From Deroplatys truncata (lineage: Eukaryota; Arthropoda; Insecta; Mantodea; Mantidae), in NCBI GenBank assembly GCA_030765065.1, contig CM060987.1, forward strand, positions 71,310,557-71,374,556: a DNA stretch of 64,000 nt. Direction: 5' to 3'. A program made the position numbers and the translations under genes. Positions 25,750 to 38,480 of the stretch are shown piece by piece. Within the stretch, counting starts at the first letter, position 1; every line of letters starts with the position of its first letter. The notes under the pieces were generated by a model that ran no database searches, was not told the origin of the DNA, and was given only the letters and a program-made list of their open reading frames with translations.

Positions 25750-26690
25750 GGTTAGTAAACGTTGCTGGATACTCTGTGTGTCAGTCTGCAAGAGCACTTA
25801 TAGTTCCTATATCTACGTCAACGAGATGGGTGCGGTTATCCAGGGAAGGGATGGTTCGTCCTCGACTTGGTTCGGGTCGAAAGCGTATGTCCCCTCCTCA
25901 GTAGGATGCTGCAGTTATAGAAGAGGCAGACAGGAATCTCTTCCAGAATGTGTCTACAATTAGAAAGAATTCTAATTTTCTGGGTCGAACTGCACATCCT
26001 TGCGTCGTTCGACTATAGTAGGGCTCTTAGCTCGATCGGCAGCTAAGAAGCAGCATCTTATAGACGATCACAGGTTTCTGGCCACGCATTTGCAGAAAAA
26101 ACTGTCAACCATAACTGGAATAGGGTTATATTCACAGAGGAGATATTTTCATCTGTAAATGGTGGAAAGTAATTTTCTACCGCCCCAGAGAAAAACGTTA
26201 CGACGCAAAATACGTGGCACAAATGAATCGCCAAGATCCCGTATCTGTGTCGTGTTGGGTGTGATGTCATAAGATGGCCTATTTGTGGTGTGGCAGCTTG
26301 ATGGCACGTTAAATAGCCAGCAGTATAAATGCATGCTCGAAAACACTATAGTTCCTTCTCTAAAGACTAGATGTCCCAAAATGGAATGATTGAGTTCCAG
26401 TAGGATAACCATCCTATCCACACAAGTCAGCAGGTTTCAACTGGTTCTTGCAAATGTAAGATATTACAGTGACCTCTTTGCTCACCAGAAATGAATCCTT
26501 TTGAAAATGTACGAACATAGGTGAAGAACGTTTTGGAATTAAATTGGCTTGCAAGACAACGCAAGAATAAAGGGGTTTTGTGGGGTCAAATGCTTGGGAG
26601 GAAGTATTCTCTCTGAAAATTTGACTAGGCATTTGATATCATCCATGCCTGTAGAATAAGGGCAGTAATATAAGTAGAGGGTTTGCACAC
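25750..26690 (+). pseudogene. Tc1-type transposase, degenerate
   Basis: The order of motifs is that of a Tc1/mariner transposase. After an N-terminal part reading GYSVCQSARALI come PRLGSGRKRMSPP and an Asp/Glu-rich helix. Next are TAHPCVVRL, WNRVIFT where the family has a WxxVIFSDE-like first catalytic motif, and IFSSVNGG. Then FYRPREKRYDAKYVAQMN, PVSVSCWV, LDGTLNSQQYKCMLENTIVP, DNHPIHTS (second Asp) and SPEMNPFENVRT (final acidic residue). Normal proteins of this group are about 340 residues. This one is covered almost completely but needs at least four frame changes and contains several stops. It is inactive. Terminal inverted repeats were not found with certainty. Confidence 0.9.
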
Positions 26691-27758
26691 CCGATATTAA
26701 GTTAACTCCTATTTTTATTTGCTCTTTCATTTAGGAATATAATATTTACTTATTTCATATTTAGTTTGAAAACGAAAAGGAGTGTGTTTTTATGTGTGAG
26801 CATAAATGCCTTGAAATCAAATAAGCCTTAGTAATTGTAGATTATATTATAATATGCTTAATAGACACTGCGTTTTTCGGCCAAAAAATAACAACAAAAT
26901 AATGCTCGAACGATACGAACCTCAGTGAAACTCATTGCTGGGTACGTGCTCGGCTGTCAGCGCATCTTTAGTAGTTGGTACTCACTCTGAAGGGTGACAG
27001 TAGAACGAAGCTAAAGGCACCGTCATGAAACACCATTGCGAACCGGCCGCGGAGACGATTTGGGCTTCGAGGGGCTCTCATGTTTGTTTAGGGTGTACCT
27101 ATTTCGTCTCTACTTTAAGTGGAATAAGTAAATATTACGTTAAAATTGTTTTACTTTTCCTTCCTTTAAATAAATCAACTTTTCGGCTTTAGTTTCTTTC
27201 ATTAATTCACTGTAGAACTCGAAAGAATTGATAAATACCTATTAGAAGGTATACTTCTAATGCAGACAAAACCGCTTTTGAAATCTCTGTGCTCAGCTTC
27301 TGTTTGTATGCAAACGTGACTTAACTCTCTAACGCAAGGGTACTCTGTTTTGGGAGGATTTTCCAAAACTCAGACGAGCTGTCATCCGTCTCGATCTGTA
27401 GTTAAATACAGTTAATTGCGAACTTCAAACTGTAAATTTGAGAGAAGGCTAGGGTAGTGCATTAGATCTGTTTTAAGGTCATCGTGCAGTACAGTTATAC
27501 ACCCACACCCTATTAAACTCAATCCCACTTTACACGAATTCTTACCTGCAAGGTGAAATACACGGTTGCCAAACGTCTGCTCTTTCCAGTTTTTTTCTCT
27601 AAAACCCTACAAAAGATTCAGGGGTTTTCAACGCGCTCATCGAGATTTCACTCTGATTTAAAAGATGACATCTGTATCCCTTCTAGCCGGTAGGTATATG
27701 CAATTTTTGGAACATCGCGGCTAAATATGCTAACTTTGTTAATTATAGAGCTAGTTTT
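26691..27758. other. non-coding, no recognisable feature
   Basis: AT-rich spacer with one GC-richer patch around 26935-27075. No motif was assigned. Confidence 0.4.
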
Positions 27759-28240
27759 GCTTTCTCTACCACGTTCTTAGTAGGAAGAGGGAGTATTGCA
27801 GTCTAACCAAAAATTCGGAATACCAACAGTAGAAAACGTTTTCCTGAATCCAGAGGGGGGGGGATCAGTAAAAGATGTGCGTGTGTCTGTGAACATCATC
27901 AACCGAACACGAAAAGTAATTCCCATCCAAAAATACTCTTTACATGGATATATTTTTTATTTTCTCAATAAATGACTTAATGATTTTGTTTAAAATACCG
28001 CATATTTAAGATGTTTACATGACAAAACCTATATTCTGAATTTCCAAGAAATAACCTTTGAAGTCTTTATTTATATAATTTATTGCAACTTAGTTTTTCT
28101 GTTGCATCAGCTGTTTTCGAGATATTTCGTCATCATTGGTTTGAATTTTTCAATACTTAGTCATTCTTTTGAAGTCATTCTTTTGAAGTGCTGTCAACGT
28201 TCAGTTGTTTCTCGCGATGTCATAGGAAGGGCGTGGAATA
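27759..28240 (+). repeat. CTTTCTCTAC-family repeat, copy G (5' half, eroded)
   Basis: Starts GCTTTCTCTACCACGTTCTTAG, then AACCAAAAATTCGG, AAAAGTAATTCCCATCC, TGATTTTGTTTAAAATACC, TCTGAATTTCCAAGAAATAACC and TTTTCGAGATATTTCGTCATC. It fades after about 28240. A run of nine G lies at 27857-27865. Confidence 0.7.
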
Positions 28241-28758
28241 TAAATGCCAGCATATACCGACCCGCTTATAAACGTTTTAGTATAGCTTCAGTTTCCTCCA
28301 TCCACCTTGTACCTACAACTAAGTATCTCGTGAGACTATTTCTGCAAAGATTAATAGCATCATTAGTTTATAGAACCGATACAAAAATAAACTGTACTGG
28401 TTAGAAAAAGCCGTGTTAAAGAAATACACAAGATTTTGTGAAATTTGGTGGACTAAAAACTATAAATAAAGAAGTGCTTGTAAAACATTTTGAAATTCAG
28501 CTGGAATAGTTATTATTATTTTTAGTCTGTGTAATATGTAACTAGCTGGTTTATCCGACGTTGCAGGGTAGCGTTTTGAGCTTCAGCGACGAATGAATTA
28601 ATTTCAATCACCTCCTTTCTTTCTGCGTGAATTATTGTACACTGGGTTCCAATTATACCGTCCCGCAGCTTTGGGAGGCATTGTACTGATATTCACAGGT
28701 ATATAAAGAAGGAGGGGCGTGTATCTCTTCACCTTTATAGGATTTGCGCATAAAACAT
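28241..28758. other. non-coding spacer
   Basis: AT-rich. It may contain the worn 3' end of repeat copy G, but neither GTAGAGAAAGT nor the ACACATCAGA terminus is present. Confidence 0.4.
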
Positions 28759-29046
28759 AGTTTCCGGGTATTAAATTGAGTTTTATTCATGGACTCTATA
28801 TGGGACGTGACAGGCAGGAAATTTTGCTCGGAGATCTCTCTTTATCAGGGTTGAGATTCTTTTACGTACCGTAAATCTACGACACGGGACCACCGGCTTT
28901 ATTTCCCTTCCGAAGGAAGCTATGCTAAGGATGTTTACGCCCACCCCCCCAAAAAAATCCATCGGTCTCCGTCGGGTTTGAACCCGCGACCTCAGGAACC
29001 AGAAGCTGGCAACCTCGAGACCACGGAGAACGACGTTTCCCAGTAT
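28759..29046 (-). repeat. tRNA-derived SINE, family S1, third copy
   Basis: Minus-strand copy with the tail at 28771 (TTAAATTGAGTTTTATTCATGG) and the tRNA-like end at about 29034 (CGTTCTCCGTGGTCTCGAGG). Flanks GTTTCCGGGTAT and GTTTCCCAGTAT look like a target-site duplication with two mismatches. The body keeps CCGGTGGTCCCGTGTCGTAG and CTTCGGAAGGGAA. A C run followed by an A run interrupts it near 28945. Confidence 0.85.
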
Positions 29047-29584
29047 GTATTCTCTCATTTGAATGGGCGCTTTAAGCGGTGCACGCTCTGCTGGTAGTTT
29101 TCTGGAGCTTGGTGCCAATCCAGGTTAGACAGTCTACACACTACACTCATAACCGCTGTGTATAAGGCTAATGCAGTGCGCTTCTACACAATTCGTGTGG
29201 GAGAAATGGATCCAAGATTGCTCTGATTCAGAGCCTATGTTCCGCCCGTTAGAGCACAATAAAGCACAGAATAATTAAATCAAATGCAGAAATAATACCG
29301 TAAAATATCCTCATAAATAAACGTATATATGGTTTTGAATATGTGTGAGGCATTCAATATTTGTGTATTTCACAGCGACAGGGGGAATGGTAATGATTGA
29401 GAGCTTTTCGGATGTACTGTTGCGTTTTATTCTAATGTATATGCTGGCACAAGATGACTTTCTCTCGTGTTTGTGAAATCGTTCACGTTCTCCAGAAATT
29501 CTTGTATCAAACTCTTGCTATACTCCTCACACCTGTGAATAGGATGAGTGTAGTTTTAATAAATGCTTATTTCTGTTCCTCTGT

Positions 29585-29586
<2 letters not shown>
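29047..29586. other. non-coding spacer
   Basis: AT-rich sequence between two SINEs. Nothing was recognised. Confidence 0.4.
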
Positions 29587-29619
<33 letters not shown>

Positions 29620-29841
29620 TTATTTTTTAGTTTAGCGTCCTTTAACAGCTTAGGTCATGTCGGATGATGATTGAAATGATCCTCAAATGAGCCCGGGGCC
29701 CATAGAGCCGATATTCTTTTTAGGATAAGGTTAACCCCAGAAGAAACCTTATCCGGATAACTCGCCTTAACCGAGATTCGAACTCGGGACTAGTGTAATG
29801 TGAAGCAGACACACTACCCCCACACCACTGAGGCGAGCTCC
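29587..29841 (-). repeat. tRNA-derived SINE, family S3, with (ATT)n tail
   Basis: On the minus strand it opens GAGCTCGCCTCAGTGGTGTGG, has the B box GAGTTCGAATCTCGG, and has a body with AAGGCGAGTTATCCGGATAAG and GGGCTCATTTGAGGATC. It ends in a TTTAGTTTAGCGTCCTTTAAC-type sequence (plus-strand reading) and an ATT repeat (29587-29617) that is the usual simple-sequence tail of such elements. A second copy is at 37272. Confidence 0.8.
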
Positions 29842-31454
29842 TATACATTTTGTTACATTATATTGTGAAATATATGAATTACTAACAACGTTTGCAAATT
29901 CGTTCGAGGCTACTACACGAAGTTGGTAAACATATATTTGAGGGGTGTGTTTTCTCTTTTGAGGGAGGGGGTGGCAGCACCTTAAGAAGAATGCCTAAGC
30001 GGCCGTCATTGGTGAATCACATACACGATGTAATACACGACGCGTTTGCTGCGACTACTTACAATGCCTTCAGTAGCACTTTCATGCGCCGAAACACTTT
30101 GTGAGCACTTCCAACGTCCATTTGTAAAATAACACAAACACTACTTCGATATTCAAATCAGCTGGTGCATTTATACTATTGATAATGCATTATGTTGAAA
30201 GAGATTGTTCTCCGTGAACAGAATGCTGGGCAATACATAATCGCGGCTACTCATAATTTAACATTTAGATGTATTTATGACTGTTTCCGGGAACAGACGA
30301 CGTAGCCTCCACCCTCCTGTTGAACAGAGGGAAAGTTCTGGTCGCTTCGAAAGCAGTAACATGAAAATAGTTTGATTGGTTCAGTCGGTGGTGATATCTT
30401 TTGTAACGGAAATTCCATTGCACCTGAAAGCCGAGCTGGAGTTGTGCTTGTTTGGATTTGTTTTGTGTTTGCATACACTCGTGTTCGTAATCATCTTGCA
30501 GCGCTTTGTGTGAAAAAGTATAGAGCGAAGATGCTTCTATTGTAGCGTTTCTACCTTGCGTTGTTAATTAACTGACATTGTAACTCGTACTGGGAACCTT
30601 GGGCTTATGTAACTCTCAACTCTTAAGCAAGAGAACCAGGTTCTGAATTGGAAGACAATAGCCGATTCCGTAATGAGAAATGGTGCCTAGAAATTTAAAG
30701 AATGGCATAATTTGAATCTGTTTTCCAGCTAATTAAAACTACGGATCAAGTGAAAATAGGTGAAGTGGCTTCGGTTCTCTCGTTCCCTGCGACTGAAGAA
30801 TTATCTAACAGGCTTTGTACTAAAGCAGGCTAAGTTAGAAGTTTGCTTAAATTGAGAAGTTGTACAGTCTTGTTACTAGAACCTTTACGTTACGCTAGCA
30901 GGCTGTAGCATGGGACAATTGACATATTAGCTGCTATAACAATTGTCGTTTTCGAAATTTAACGGAACTGATCGTCTCTTGTGCAGAACCTTCGGATTTC
31001 TGATTCGGAAGGAGAATCCAACGACGAAGAATAAGGTGAAATATGTACGATAGTGCATTAACGTTTAACAACAAAATAATTTTATCTTCGCTTCGCGCCA
31101 ATCACCACGTGCCTGTGACCACTCCCTTTTTTATGTTCGAGCAACTATCTTTGTGGCAACTGTCATTCACGCTTTAGATTGTGAGGAAGACCATAGCTGC
31201 ATGTATTCAAACAATTCTGTTAAATGCAAAGCTGGGTAGACACTATGTTGGCAACCATGCCGCTGCTGAAGCACAGATAATCTTATTGTTGTGTTGGTTA
31301 TGATAGCAGCTATTTGGAGGGAAACGGAACGCTGTATTAATTCTGATCATAACTCTATTTTATGGTTGCTCAAGGAACATTGTGCTAAAAACGAAATAGG
31401 TTAGGTAGATTAAGCAAGAGAATTCTACTCCTCTCTTACTAAATATTATTTCTG

Positions 31455-31455
<1 letters not shown>
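29842..31455. other. non-coding, no recognisable feature
   Basis: AT-rich. Overlapping minus-strand frames at 30265-30478 were inspected and show no known motif. No repeat-family member was found. Confidence 0.4.
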
Positions 31456-31500
<45 letters not shown>

Positions 31501-31501
31501 T
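31456..31501 (+). repeat. (ATT)n microsatellite
   Basis: About 15 units of ATT, perfect. Confidence 0.95.
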
Positions 31502-34500
31502 AAATGCTTATTGGTCAGCTATGTTAAAAGTATATGAAATGATTATCAAGAATTGGAGTTTCTGCGTACATAATTATGGTTTCACATTTATTATTTCATG
31601 CGAGTATTTTTGTATTTGCCATTATGAGAATTAAAATCTGTTAACTTGATCAGACATTTCGATGCAATAAAACTTTCATGTGGCAAATTCTCAAGGTTTT
31701 ACGAATGCAATGGTTACAGAAATCTCGGCATTCTGTACTGAGAAATAATTTCCGAAGGACTTCTTGTTCTCCTGCAGTCGTCCTGCCCTTTCTTCATTGA
31801 AAAACGTTGGTTAATTGAATGCGCATCAAAAGTTTTGGCATGCGTAACCTTGCATAAACAGTGAACAGTTGGTAATGTTTTCAAAATTGATTTCTTGTCC
31901 TATTTCAGATGCTCCACACAACTTCCGTTAAATGCCCGTGTTATTTGTTCGACTATCTCGCATACGTTTGGCAAATTATTATTGGGTACAAGTTTTCACT
32001 TGACAATTTTTTAAAAAGTAAAAAATTTCTAATGTTTTGAAATTGTTTATTGCTGTAAAAATGTAACTATAAAATTCTTCGCAGTAGAGAGAATTGATGA
32101 CACCCTTCATTGTTTGAGTTTACAGGAATTCTAGTATATAGAACGCCCAAAAGTACTTACGGACTTTCAAAAACTTAAAGCGAACTTTTTTGATTGATTG
32201 TAGGTTAATGCATTTGATAATAAAAATGCATTAACGGATTTAGGAATTTTGGGCTGTTATTCTTATTTAAGAATTTAACACGAGATTGGTTTGCCGTAAA
32301 AACACAATAGCGCAAAAATTCTTAATAGTAAAGATAGGTTAAAATAGGCGCATAAAGCTAAGTATAAACGTTATACAGTAGTCTTGAAATAAGTGATAAA
32401 CTGAATATAAGTACGAAAATAGATGCAGTAAAGAGGAGACACGCAATCCAAATGTTCATTTTTCCGAGGTTTTCCTCAAGTTTGCCAGTGTATTCCTTTA
32501 GGAGCGGCGACGTGATTCGCAAGGTATTTGTACTGCCGCAACATCGCAGAAACCCTTGTTCCATTTGTATAATACATGTTGCTAAGTAGTGTCATACAGG
32601 TTTCCTATTCCTGGGTCTCGCAGAACCAAGGGGATGTCACTATTCCTTGCTTAAAATGCAAAACTTAGCTATGTCAATTTTCTCACGCATATACACGTAC
32701 CTATTATTATTTGATGACGTAAACTTCTCATTTTTAATTTTCCGTAGCATGTCCTCTTAACAGCTAATACTTAAGAAAATGTTTTGGAGCTGATGGAGCC
32801 TAACTTTTAAGCAAATTATTCATTTGTGGAATAGTTGGTGTGTTACCGCTTTATTTCTCTGGCGTTCTCATGGAGCGCTGTTGGAAATATGCGTTGGAAG
32901 GGAAAACCCTTAACTTTAGAATGGTAGGCCTGGAATAGTGCCAAAGAATTTTCGGTTTATGAAGAAACTAGTAACCATCTCCTGAGGTAATACATATATT
33001 TTAAAATTGCAGAGAGATTGTATAGAATACCAGTGGTTTATAAAATTGATCCGCTATAACTTTGCTGAAAGTCACGTGAGGTTATGATAAACCTGTCTAC
33101 TTGCTTTAAACTGCGAGTGTTGTTTCTGACTACCTTCTGTATCACCAGTTTCTGTGTTCATAACGTCATTCATTCTAGCAAGTTGTGTGTTCTGTTGGTT
33201 GAAATCACCAATAGGCCAGAATGCAGTGTAGTTATCACATCATATCACTCAAACGTTCGAAATATCGCAACCCACATTTGCAGTCTTTGTCAATGTACAT
33301 TTTTTGCCGATACAGTATTTCCACTTCCAATCACATACTCATGACTTTATTTCTTTTGTTTTTCTTCCATTTCTTGCCCACTGATCACAGTTTCTCGCAG
33401 GTTTCGTACATTTTGTAGAACTTCGTTGCTTACTTCCATTACTTTCTAGCAAGTTTTGCCTAAGCCACAATATGGAAAGCCGTCAGTGCTGATTGCTGTT
33501 AGGATGTAGCTCACTTAGCTTTCAAGCGAATTGTAATGCTTGAGAGAGTATTTTCCTTGCCCTTATTTCATCTAATGCGATGGATTTGGACCAGGCAAAG
33601 CTATTTGCAAAGTATGTAAGTCAGCATTTCAGCAATGGGCTCAGCTTAAAACTCATGGAAAATTGATTTGGCCCATTATGGCTCTCATTCCTTCATTTAT
33701 CATGACTGGTGAGGGTAGACCTGAAGAAGGTTTCTAAAATTAAACAAAGTGATGAGATTTAAAATTAATGTAATTTCCTGAAGTCATTGAAGTGCAGGGA
33801 GTGTCATTATGGGGGGAAAAGTGTACGCTTGCACATGAACTTCTCTCTCGTCCACGAAATGCTGGGAACTTTGGAGAACGGGGGAAACCAATTGTATCAT
33901 TTAGTAACTTTTTCAACATATTTCATTTTAGATTTAACATAGGATTTGGGAATCTTAAAGCTAATATGTGCTCATTTTGTGAGATTTGTAAAGTTAATCC
34001 CAATAATTCCATTTGTCAAGGTTAAAAGGCTGAATAGATGACAAAATACAGTCTACATAAGCGTATAACATAAATAATAAAATAAAAAATATGAGATACT
34101 GAAGTCTGAGGAAGAGTTTTGATGTGCAGTAAAACCAGACCCTTCCTATTATCCGAATGTCTGAAACATTTTATGCACGACAAATTTGGATGTAGAATTT
34201 GTAACATAAGAAAGAATGGCGCTCCGGCAACACATTCGTCTACACGTGGACTGAAAATCATCTGGAAAGTCATCCTTATCAGATGGTACCTGCACTGCTC
34301 AACTTCTAGGAACACATGAGATTGTCCCTGCACTTCCTCATATCCCGAGAATCTTCTCAGAGTGCAATCGGAAGAACACAACAGTTTTGGGATTTCTTTT
34401 GAACTATGTGTATATACGAGAACTTGTCGGGCGTGTTTTCAGTAAAATACAACACTGCTACTCAATCAGGGATCACAGCTTTATGCCTCCTTACTGGGTG

Positions 34501-36567
34501 TTCGGGATGATTGAGGAATAAAGGTCACGACATCCAGAACCATTCTATTCTGAATCAGTATGGGACTGAGCGTTCTTGGCATGGATGCTTCTAAATTTTT
34601 TTAAAAAATAAAAAAAGCTGGAATTAAGGTTAGCTTTCGTGATGAGAGAACAAAAAATGTTTATTGACAAGAAAAGGAACAGCACTTTGAAGGTATTTTA
34701 AATAGATACGCTGACGCCACCGGGCTCTTCTTGGAGATTCTTCTTAAGGCACATTTGGTCATCGAGGAGAGGAAACGAGGTAAAGTAAATTAAAAATGAT
34801 AGAGAAACTATTAACATACTTGCAGCTCAATCCAAGGGGTACAGCTTTTTATAACAAATCTCTGGTCCACTTCACATCTGCAGCTAAGGTCGGTGAAAAT
34901 ATTCATTGGAACGATGAACCCTTTCTGTAAAATATCCAAATGTTAATTTGTAAATCTGCTTTATGTTCCAGTGAAGATATTAATCAGGAATAGTTAATAT
35001 ATTTGAAATGTACATACACTTTCATTATTTTTGTCCAAAATTCACAATAAAACACAATAAAACTAATTGCGCTTTGAAACATTAAAATCCAATCTTTTTA
35101 TGAATGGATTACAATATTGTATTTCTCATGATTATTCTGTATTTAAAATCAAGTCAGAATACTCTGATATGTAAATTGTGTATTGCTTTCCAGAAATACA
35201 ATAAAACAGTTCGTCTTTAAAAATGTTTTTGACTTAGACGTTTTGGAATCCAGCTCTTCAGTTGTGTCATGGTCTCCAAGATCTATTTCATGAGTCCTAA
35301 ATTCTTCTTTCTCAATCTCGTGCTTTACTTATAGAAGAATGTTGAAGGCATCGATTCCTACCGGTATTTTATAGCTTGATAGAAATACCAAACTTTATAC
35401 TATGTTGCAAGTTTTTATATAAGTATCGCCAAAGATTTTGTTAAATTCAAACAGTATATAGAAGGGCATTCTGAAAGTGTGCTGAAATGAGCAACATTTC
35501 GGAAACTTTTATATTCTGGAAGAAAACGCGGAGCTATCAGGAAATAGGAAAGGAAGCGAAATCTAGTACAGCAGTTGAACAGTTTAGGCTTCTAGACTGT
35601 CATTCATTAAAGTGCAGCATCACTTTAATCCGTAGTATTGAAGTGTTCAAATTGTGTACAATACGAGTACTATTGAATGTTTTGCTTCCCTTTAGCTTAG
35701 AAGCGGGGCAGTAGACAAAAGAATCTCAGGTATAATAATTACACAGCTTTCTGTATCGATTATAATTTCTTACCTAACCCTTATGTTTATATAAAGTGTG
35801 ATTATTCTTCACTTTACTCAGTCAAGATACTGTTTGTATGGGAATTATTTCAAATAGACAACACGGACTTAATTGCATGTAAGATGTGCACGGCCAGCAT
35901 TTCAGTGTTTTATCACAGGTAGCTTTTGTTTGCCAGTTCATGCGGTGGGTGTACAGTATTGTTTGTTTTCATAGGTTCATAAATGTGACCAAACTAGACA
36001 TCAGCTTGGGAAAACTTAAAACGTATTACAGAAAATTTCAGAAACGGCTAATACTATATTTACTTTCTAACTAGGGAGGAGGGAAAATAAATACATAAAA
36101 AAACAACTGGCCAAGAAAATACCATAAATCCAAGTAACATGCAACCTCTTTTAAACACGGGACCAATAGAAGGTGGACCCAATCTTTCAGTATTCACCTT
36201 TCCAGTTTTAGGCCTTTGTGAGCAATTGATAATAAGGGGAAGGGAATGAGGGAGAAATACCTTTACAGTGAGTCACAGAAGCTGGAAATATACTGCCCAA
36301 GCCCCATCCCCTCTCTCTGTGTTGGGGGGGGGTTATTGTAGTGGGAACTTCTGGAGCGAACAGTACGAAAATAGGTTATATGACACAGTGTGTTCACCAT
36401 GCCAATACCTCAAAATTTTCAATCAAAATCGTTAGATATTTTTAAAAGAATTAAACAACTACGACCCCCGCCCCATGCATAGAGTTGTTCAGTTAGCATT
36501 CTTAAAAGGTTGGTGCCTTAATTATAACATAGATTTGTTCACTTCTGCAGATAAACCTTGATGAGAA
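31502..36567. other. 5-kb stretch without recognised genes or repeats
   Basis: The longest quiet segment of the window. Small ATG frames such as 33084-33344 (86 codons, hydrophobic start) and the frames at 34022-34381 have no family match, no splice context and no repeat homology. A run of eight G lies near 36323. It could be intron or intergenic DNA. Confidence 0.4.
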
Positions 36568-36830
36568 GCGAGGAAGATGGCTCAGGTGTTAGCATCTGTT
36601 GCATTCAGAAGGTCGCGTGTTCAAATTCCGGCTACCGGCCAGTCTATTTTTTTCCGAATATATACCGAATTGGATTCTCGGTATGACGATAAATAAAGCA
36701 AAAGAAATAGGGGGAAGATTGTCCAGATGGACGATAGGTACAGCCAAGGCCTTACATCATCAGGCTTGCAGTGCAAATGGTACAAAAGGCGACCACGCTT
36801 GACTAAGACCATGTGTCCGGCGCATTGATG
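36568..36830 (+). repeat. tRNA-derived SINE, family S6 (single copy here)
   Basis: The tRNA-like head is at 36568-36645, with an A-box-like AGATGGCTCAGGTGTTAGC, GCATTCAGAAGGTCGCG and the B box GTGTTCAAATTCC. It is followed by a T run and a body with GATTCTCGGTATGACGATAAA. The 3' end near 36830 is a guess. Confidence 0.55.
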
Positions 36831-37271
36831 TGTATGTGACCACAGAAGAATCAGCATAAAAGATTACTTTTCCTATTAAATCAGTATCAAAACTACACGG
36901 TGCAGGAAGGCGATGCCTTATTAAATTAAAAAAAGCCTTCGCCTAACCGTTGCGACGCGACCAAGATACTGAAGCGACGGTAAACAAACAATGCCCCGTT
37001 CCCGAAATAGAGAGCAACAAGGCCTGCTACCTTCTATGCCGCTCCGTATTTTTCGTGATGAGAATGAAATGGATAGAAAATATTTTAGAAGAATCGTTTT
37101 TAGAATCGCGGCGAAACGTCAATGGACGGATGAGAGTTGCAAAGATAGACTCGGAGTGAAAAATAGAATACCATAGCCTGTTGTTTTATTTTGGGGGGGG
37201 GGTCGGCGGAGCTTTCCTTCGTCAAGGACCAATTACCATCAGGATGTCATATTTATTGTCCGCTTTGATAT
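36831..37271. other. non-coding spacer
   Basis: Short frames only. Runs of G at 37193-37201. No motif. Confidence 0.4.
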
Positions 37272-37467
37272 TTAATTAACTTCCTTTAACCGGGTAGGTC
37301 ATATCTGACAAATGAACTAAATGGTTGAAATGATGCTCAGTTGGACCCGGGGTGTCCAGGATAAGGGAAAACCCTGGAAAAATATCCAGATAACTTACTC
37401 TATCCGAAATTCGAAGTCCGATCTTTTGAATGCGAGGGCGAACACGCTATCCCCACACCAGGAAGTT
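37272..37467 (-). repeat. tRNA-derived SINE, family S3, second copy
   Basis: Matches the 29617 copy: AACTTCCTTTAACCGGGTAGG, GGTTGAAATGATGCTCAG, then AGATAACTTACTCTATCCG and the B-box complement GAAATTCGAAGTC, ending TATCCCCACACCAGGAAG. There is no simple-sequence tail here. Another SINE (family S2) abuts its promoter end. Confidence 0.75.
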
Positions 37468-37720
37468 GGTTATAGCCGGGATTTGAACCACGGATCTTTC
37501 GGCTCGCCATAGCGCTTCTCTAAATCATCTGAGACCATGGCAACATGCCGCACGGCATTAAATTCTCGAGCTGACACACATTTTCCCCGTAAAATAGAAG
37601 GCGTTCGTAAATTCATTTTGAGATAACATATCCCAATGGCGACTTTCAATTTTTAAAGCACTTTGAAGTATCAGGCTTAATAGTTAACCGCTATTAGGGT
37701 CAATAAATGTTAAACCCTGG
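37468..37720 (-). repeat. tRNA-containing SINE, family S2, degenerate copy
   Basis: On the plus strand it reads TATAGCCGGGATTTGAACCAC, then ACCATGGCAACATGCCG, CGGCATTAAATTCTCGAGC and CCCAATGGCGACTTTCAA, and ends AACCGCTATTAGGGTCAATAA. This is the same order as the copy at 45765. The tRNA-like part is damaged: the D-arm block is replaced by CTCTAAATCATCTGAG. Confidence 0.8.
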
Positions 37721-38480
37721 CGCCGACATCTGGGATGTTTCTTTTTAAGGGAAAGTATGTATTACATCTGAGCTTCCCGCACAATTAAGCCCATGTTTTT
37801 CTCAGGAGTAATAGCCTCTCCGACGGGACAGGTGTATGCACGAAGTGATGGGTCAACGTGGTATGTGTTAAAAGAGTGTTGCCAAGTTGCATCAGAGCGC
37901 TCATGTGAGAAAGTTGCTATTTTTCCTTTTTAATCACCAAGGTCTTCCTTACGTTTCAATGACGCCAAAATATACAGCCAACATTTTTTAACCTGTCCTT
38001 GAAGTCTCCCCTCCCCCGTCTTTCTCTTTCAGCACAATACGGCAGACCATTAACTCGGTGACAGTTGGCCGCTAGTTAGAAAATAGAAGGAGCTTGTTAA
38101 CACTAAAGTATTTCAACACCAAACCGGTTCGCTCACATAATAGAGTCTAAAATGTAATGTTGTGCCACACATCAAACTCTGGACTTTCATACCGGTTACC
38201 GGTTCTGTATGGTTACCATACACTTTCTTTTTCCCGGGCATATTCTCTTTTTCGTTGGTAGTATGGGCGCGAAGACGACCTTATAATGGGAGCTATACGC
38301 CCCTACCGCACCAATATTAAAATTTGTTAACTTGAAGACCATTATCTCAAACTATTTATAAATATGCGGCTGATGTAGATACCCTTATTATTGAATGCTT
38401 TATTAAAGGATTTTTTTTTCCGAATTACAGATTTTGTTATTGAAATGTATCGGCGCGAATTAACTCTCTAAAACATAACC
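37721..38480. other. non-coding spacer
   Basis: No motif recognised. GGTTACCGGTTC repeats and a short CTCCCCTCCCCCG run occur. Confidence 0.4.

Noticed and set aside
33084-33344. ATG frame of 86 codons with a hydrophobic, signal-peptide-like start
   Set aside because: No promoter or splice context, no recognised family, and the hydrophobic start is easily produced by T-rich DNA.
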